Assembly: GCA_964423345.1 (NCBI GenBank)
Contig: CAYREV010000055.1
Location: 1 to 8,096, forward strand
DNA: 8,096 nt
Origin: CAYREV01 sp964423345
GTDB taxonomy: Bacteria > Bacteroidota > Rhodothermia > Balneolales > Balneolaceae
Reading direction: 5' to 3'
The notes beneath the pieces were generated by a model that was not told where the DNA came from, searched no databases, and saw only the letters and a list, made by a program, of their open reading frames with translations. The position numbers were made by a program, and so were the translations under genes. Shown here piece by piece: positions 1 to 6,300 of this stretch (its first letter is position 1; the number at the start of each line of letters is the position of its first letter).

Positions 1-1
1 T

Positions 2-301
2 GGTGTCGATGGCGCCGACGATCTTGGTGCCTGGGAACCACATCCACTCGTTCATGGGGATGTTGGAGCGGTCCCAGACGCCGTCGGCTCGATCCTGGGC
101 GAGGTTGAACCCGCCGGTGGTGATGTCGATGGCCTGGGCGTCCTCGGGGAAGCCCTCGATGTAGGTGCTCGGGTGGGCCTGGAACGTGTCCGAGGTGTCG
201 AGGAGCTCGGGGTAGGGGACCTCGCTCCCCAGGAACTCCCGGTGGTAGGGGTTGATCCCGCTGTCGGTCACACCGATGACGACCACGCTGGTGCCAGCGC
301 T
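2..301 (-). other. Protein domain: second S8 (subtilase) peptidase, N-terminal part, cut by window edge
   Basis: Residues 2599-2698. SVVVIGVTDSGINPYHREFL has the strand-then-D-[ST]-G pattern of the subtilase catalytic Asp (codon 263-265, residue 2611). It continues with HPSTYIEGFPEDAQAIDITT, VWDRSNIPMNEWMW and FPGTKIVGAIDT. The last strand is where subtilases have the segment just before the catalytic His motif, so the His should lie a short way beyond the left edge. The long insert between the Asp and His sites, with HPSTYI and WFPGTKIVGA, marks a distinct branch I have seen in high-GC actinobacterial and archaeal proteins (from memory). The His and Ser cannot be checked here. Confidence 0.8.
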
Positions 302-3300
302 GCAGGTCTCCTCCACGCGGAAGGCCACCTGGATCGTGGCGCGCAGGCCCTCGGGGCTGGTGGCTTGGAAGCCGACCATGTGGGCGCCGCTACCTGGCTC
401 GAAGGAGGTGGTGGCGGTGAACCCATCGGTCTCGAAGACACCGTCACGGTCGAGGTCCCAGGCGCCGGTGATGCCGGTGCCGTCGGGGAGGGCCTGGCTC
501 ACCGCGCTTGCCTCGAGGAGCTGGTCAGCGGTCTCGTAGCAACCGGGGCTCTCCTGGGTGATCACGGGTACCCCGTCGGGGGGTGCGGTGGTCAGGTCCA
601 CGGTGAGCTCGGTCTGGTCGTCGACGGCCAGGTAGGAGCGGACCTCCATCATCCAGGCGCCGGCAGCCGGTGCTTGGACGGTGATCTGCTCCGGTCGGTC
701 CAGGTCAGCGCTGCTGTCGTCCTGACCGCCGCCGGGGCTGAAGGCGTAGAGGTCGAAGTCGTTCACGCCGGCCTCGATGGGCCCGGTCGTGATCGGGGTG
801 TTCGGGATGGTGGCCGACGTGTAGCTGTCCCAGGTGAGGGTGGCCTGCAGCTCGCGGGCGCCCTTGGGGACAGCGATATCGTACTGGAAGGTGGCGCCGT
901 CGGCGGTCCCGCTCTGGCCAGCGTCCTCGTCGTTGACGCCGACGAGGACCTCCTCGGTGAAGACCTGGGTGCTCGTCGCCAGGTCGTAGACCTGGACGAG
1001 CACCGTGTCCTCGGCGACCTCACCGGTGGCGGTGTCGGTGGCGACCACGGTGAAGGGTACCAGGCCCGGGGTCATGCCGGTGGTGTCGACCTGGATGGTC
1101 TGGCCATCGGCCTCCGGGGTGCCGTCGCCGTCGACGTCCCAGGTGAAGCTGACCGGCCCATCGGCCTCGAAGGCCTGGGCGCTCAGCGTGGCAAGGTCGC
1201 CGACCGCCACGTAGTCGGAGTCGCCGGCGCTCACGGTGAACGCAGCCGGCTTGGGCTCGGTCATGGTCAGGGGCCCGACCATGTCCTGGCCGGCAGCGCC
1301 CTGGTCGTCGATGACGGTCAGGGTGACCGTGTAGTTGCCAGCCTCGAGGTACTGATGGTCGAGGCTCTGGCCCGTGGCGGTGGCCCCGTTGCCCAGGTCC
1401 CACTGGTAGCTGAGGATGTTGCCATCGGGGTCCTGGCTCTGGCTGGCCGAGGCCGAGAGGGTCAGGCCGCTGACCACCACGTCGCTGATGCGCGCCGTGG
1501 GCGCGGTGTTGTTCCCGTCCTCGGCGCTCAGGCTCGATCCGCCGGCCACCTGGACGGTCTCGGTGAGGCCGCTCTGGAGGGCGGTCTCGATGTCCTGGCC
1601 GTCGATGGTCTCGGCGTCGATGTCGTCGGTGTCGACCAGGTCGAGGGTCACCTCGTCGCTGGTCGTCGTGGTCCCGTCGTCAGCGGTGAACCGCAGGACG
1701 GCGGCTGCATCGGCCGAGACCTCGGGCACCTGGACGGTGGCCTCGAGGGTGGCGGCGTCGACGCGCTCGGTCGTCAGCCCGACGGTGGGTCCGCTGATCT
1801 GCTCCCAGGTCAGGTTCAGGGCGTCGCCGTCCTGGTCGGTGGCCACGCCGGTGAGCGTGGTGCTCTGCTCCTCGGCCACGGTCTGGTTGGCGCCAGCGTC
1901 GGCCGTGGGCGCGACGTTGTCCTGGGTGAGCTCGAAGGTGCGGGTGGCCGTGTCCTGTAGGGTCCCGTTCTCCACGATCCGGACCTCGCCGGTGTAGAGC
2001 CCGAGCTCGGGGTGCTCAGCCGGGTTCCAGGTGTAGGCCCAGGTGCCGGCATCGCCGGTGGACCCGGTGGCCACGGTGCGCCAGCCGAGCTCGTCTTGGC
2101 CGGCATCGTCCTGGATGCGGAGCTGGACGAGCCAGTCGGCGGCTTCCTCGACGGTGACCTCCTGCTGGGCGGTGTCCGAGTTGCCGTTGGCGTCGGTCAC
2201 GGTCAGGCTGACCGTGTAGCTGCCACCGACGGCGTAGGTGTGGCTCGGGGACTGAGTGGTGCTCGTGGCACCGTCGCCGAAGCTCCACTCCCAGGAGGTG
2301 ATGAGGGCCTCGCCGCCCTGGCTCTGGTCGGTGAAGCTGGCGGTCAGGTCGCTGGTGGACACGTCGAAGGCGGCCGTGGGCCCGGCGCCGCCAGAGCGTG
2401 TCAGCGTGATCCCGACCTGATCAGCAGGCGATTGGGTATCGGTGCCCTGGCGGGCCCGGGCGTAGATGGTGTGGTCGCCCTCGATCGCGGTCGTGAGGTC
2501 CCAGACGGCCGACCAGCTGCCGTCGGCGGTGGGGCCGGTGACCGGCAGGGGGTCCTGGAACGTGTCGTCGTCGATGCTGATCTCGATGAGATCGTCGACC
2601 ACGCTACCGTGGGGGAAGGTGACCTGGGAGGCATGGTCGCCGCCGTACCCCATGAACACCGGCCCGACCGCGTGGTGGACGGTCACGGTGGTCTGCAGGG
2701 AGGACCCGGCCGGGATGCGATCGACGTCAGCTGGGAAGGTGAAGTTCACCGGCGTGGGCTCGCCCAGGAGGATCTCACCGGTGATGCGCTGGCTGCCGAT
2801 CGTCTCGGCACCGGCGCTCACGGTGATCTCGAAGTCGGTGATCACGCTGGGCGACGTACTAGCGAAGCCGGAGAACCAGACGGTGGCCTGGATGTCCCGC
2901 GTCGGGTCGAGGATGATCGTCTCGGTGGGCACGGGGCTGGCGGGATGGACGACGGAGACGCCGCCGATGGCTGGCCCGACCGGGTGGGCGAGGTTGCCGC
3001 AGCCGTCGCCGCCCTCCTCGGCGATGAACAGGGTGTTCATGTGCGGGTTGTCCGCCGAGCCACCGCAGTCGTCGCGGTGGAGGTAGTAGGTGGTCTGGCC
3101 GGTGCCGGCGGCCACGGGGGCCTCGGGGAAGGTGGAGGTCCCGGTGATGGAGAGTTGGCTTGTCTGATCGAGGTCGATGCTGCTACCGTCGCCGGGTACC
3201 TGGATCGAGGCTTCCAGCGGGGTCTCAACGGTATCTCCGACGTCGATCTCTGCGTCCTCGGTGACCAGCTCGAGGTCGAGGCCGGCGTTGTCCTTGACCA

Positions 3301-6300
3301 TGCGTAGGCCTTCCTCGAAGTCGGTGCCCCAGAGGATCGGCAGACCGACCCCGATCACGCTGTGGGTGATGACGCCGGAGGCGCCGTCGCCCAGCACGAG
3401 CTCGTTGGTGCGGGCTGCGGCGGTACCGATGGACGAGCCGCTGTCGCCGCCGAGCACCCAGCCGGCCGCGAAGATGCCCAGGTCCTTGTCCGCGTCCAGG
3501 TTGAGGGCCAGGCGGCCTTGGCTGGCGGGCGTGGCACCGACGACGATGCCGTGGCCGTAGTGCGTCAGCGGGTCGCCAAGGGCCGGGCGGTCGAAGCCCG
3601 TCGGGCCGCTCCAGAACCACATGTAGGGCCGCAGGTGCTCGCCGAGGCTGTCCGGTAGCTCGACGATGCCGAAGTCGTCCCCGGTGCCGCCCTGGCGGGC
3701 GTAGGGGATGAGGGTGCCGACGTCCTGGTCGGTGATGCGGACGTAGGTGCCCAGGCCGACCATGTTGCTGGTGCAGTCGCTCACGCAGACCTCGACCCAG
3801 TCAGCCGTGCCGCTGGGGTCCTGGGTGGAGTCGACGGTGCCCGAGGAGAGGAGGCAGTGGCCAGCGGTGGACAGGTAGTAGGTGCCGGACGCTGGGTCCT
3901 CGAGCAGGTAGGCGCCGGTGCAGATGAACGTGCTACCGTCGATGCCCATGCGGATGGCGCCGCCGGGGCCCACGCCTTGCTGGATGCTGGGCGTCTTGGG
4001 ACCCTCGTGGCTGCCATCGGCCATGGAGGCCTGGAACTCGTCGACGGTGAGGACCTCGGCGGGCTCACCCTCGGCCTGTCGGGTCAGGGGCTCCGGGGCC
4101 ACGTTCTGGACGTAGCCGACGGGGATGCCGCTGGGGCTGACCGTGGGGGCATCGTCTGGGATGCCGCCCTCGAGCAGGACCTTGATGGTGTGCTCGGTGG
4201 GGTCGGGCATGGCGCCCAGGTAGCCCTCGAGGTCAGCCAGCGTGGTGAGCAAGCCCTTGTAGGTCTGGCTGTGGAGCGTGTCCTGGACCCAGGTGTCCTG
4301 GGCCCAGATCCGCACGTTCAGGGGCATGGCCTCGGACGCGCTGGTCGCCGTGGCCGAGCTGGAGGGCTGCGTGCCGTCCGTGCTCCACTCGCCGGCCAGG
4401 TCGACCGGGGTGACCACGGTCTCGTCCGGTGCAGGCTCGGTGACGGTCACGAAGGCGTCCCCGGGCGCGTCGTTGGCGACGGTGACGTTGACCTGGTCGA
4501 TGGCGCTGAAACTGTTGCCATCGTAGTAGCGGGCCTCGATGGCCAGCGCGCCGTCGGGCACGGTGGTGGTGTCGAAGCTGTAGGTCCAGGTGTCGACACC
4601 CTCGGCCGTCTGCCAGGCGCCGCCGTTGAAGCGGACCTCGACGCGCTCGTCGGGGTGGCCGGTGGCCGAGCCGACGGTGAGCGAACGGATGACCTCGTTG
4701 GTGTCGGTGTTGCCGGCCTCGTCGGTGGCGCGGACACCGAAGTGGTAGGTCTCGCCGGGGGTCAGCCCGGCTGCGGTGTAGGCGGCGTTGGGGGTCTCGG
4801 CGATCTTGGTGGCTGGGTCGAAGACCTTGGCCTCATCTAGGCTCGCGAAGACCTCGTAGGTGACCTGGCCCTCGGCCTCCTGGGCGGCCCCCCAGCCGAG
4901 CCGGACCTTCGTGTTGTCCGGGGCCGTGCTCGTCAGGCCGTCGAAGACCGGCGGCGTGGAATCCAGGGCGTCCCCGGTGGCGCTGTCAACGGGGCTGGCT
5001 GAGGAGACGACCGGGAAGGCCCGGATCCGGGTGGTGCTCCGGTCGGCGTCGTCGGTGATCGTGTACTCGACGGTCCACTCGCCTTGGGCGTCCTCGGGGA
5101 CGGTGAAGCTGTCGGCGTCGGCGCGGAACTCGGAGCTGTCCCCGGTGACCGGGACGTTGGTCTGCTCGAGGAAGAGATCGCCGGCGTTGTCGTAGACCTG
5201 GAAGTCGGCGTGGAAGCCGCTAGCCTGCGGGACGTCGATGAACCGGGCAGCAGGCTGGACGTCGCTGCCGGCCACGAAGCTCCGGGTGTCGAGGCCCAGG
5301 CTCCCGACCGGCGTGGCCGCCTCGGTGTAGGCCCAGGCGGTGTAGTCGATCGGCTCGGCCGTGGCGCCGGGGGTGCGCACGGTGACCTTGGACGGGTAGT
5401 CCACGTGGTCGTAGTGGATGACGAAGACGGCTTCGGCGTCGGTGAACTGGCCATCGATGTTGAGGACCAGCTCGTTCTGCACCACCTTGGACAGGTTGGT
5501 GAAGGTGACCGTGTACTGGGTGGGCAGCGCCGGTAGGGTCTCCATGCTGAACGTCTCGGAGGCGAAGGCCGCCTCCTCGCTGTCCGCGAAGAGCTCGACG
5601 ACCCAGTGGCCTTCCTGGCTGGCACCGCCGCTGGCGCTGGCCCAGAAGGTCACCTCGACCTCCTTGCCGGTGAGGTCCACGGGGTTCTCGTAGGCCCAGA
5701 AGGCATCGTAGGGGCTGCTTCGGGCGTTGCTCCCGATGAGCTGACCGGAGGCCCAGACGTCCTGGATGTTGGTCTCGCTGGGGGCCTCCTCCACGAGCTG
5801 GAGGCTGCCGATGCCCAGGTCGAGCCAGTCGCTGATGCGGTCGACCTGGCCGACCGCCGTGTCGCCGGCGAAGTAGAGGTGCTTGACCTCGCCCGGTGGC
5901 AGGACCTCGCTCACGGTGATGGCCACCGTGTCGCAGTGCTCGGCGCCGTCCTCGTCGGTGACGCAGAGCTCGGCCGTGTAGCTGCCGGCATCGGCGTAGG
6001 TGTGGGTGACCTGGCGACCGTCGGGATCGCCAGCGCCCGTGTCCGGAGCGCTGCCGTCGCCGAAGGCCAGGTTCCAGCTGTCGACGATGCCGTCGCTGTC
6101 CTCGCCGTCGAGGGTGAAGGTGACGTCGAGGGGCGCATCGCCCTGGGTAACGTCCGAGGTGAGCGTGGCCGTGGGCGCCTCGTTGGGCGTGTTCGAGCTG
6201 CCAGCGGTGCCGTCGATCGGGATGGTGTCCTTGACGGTGTCGCCATCCTGTGGGGTGAGGATATCGACCACGGGCATGCCGTCGCTGTTCACGGTCACCT

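Noticed and set aside
1505..1633. Resemblance of the ETALQSG stretch to filamentous haemagglutinin-type adhesin sequence
   Set aside because: The similarity is limited to a few Ile/Leu/Gly positions in 43 residues, which is too little to support a call.
2..5560. Internal ATG codons in the main frame as possible starts of separate genes
   Set aside because: No stop precedes any of them in this frame, the domains run on across them, and no intergenic sequence is present, so one continuous gene is the simpler reading.
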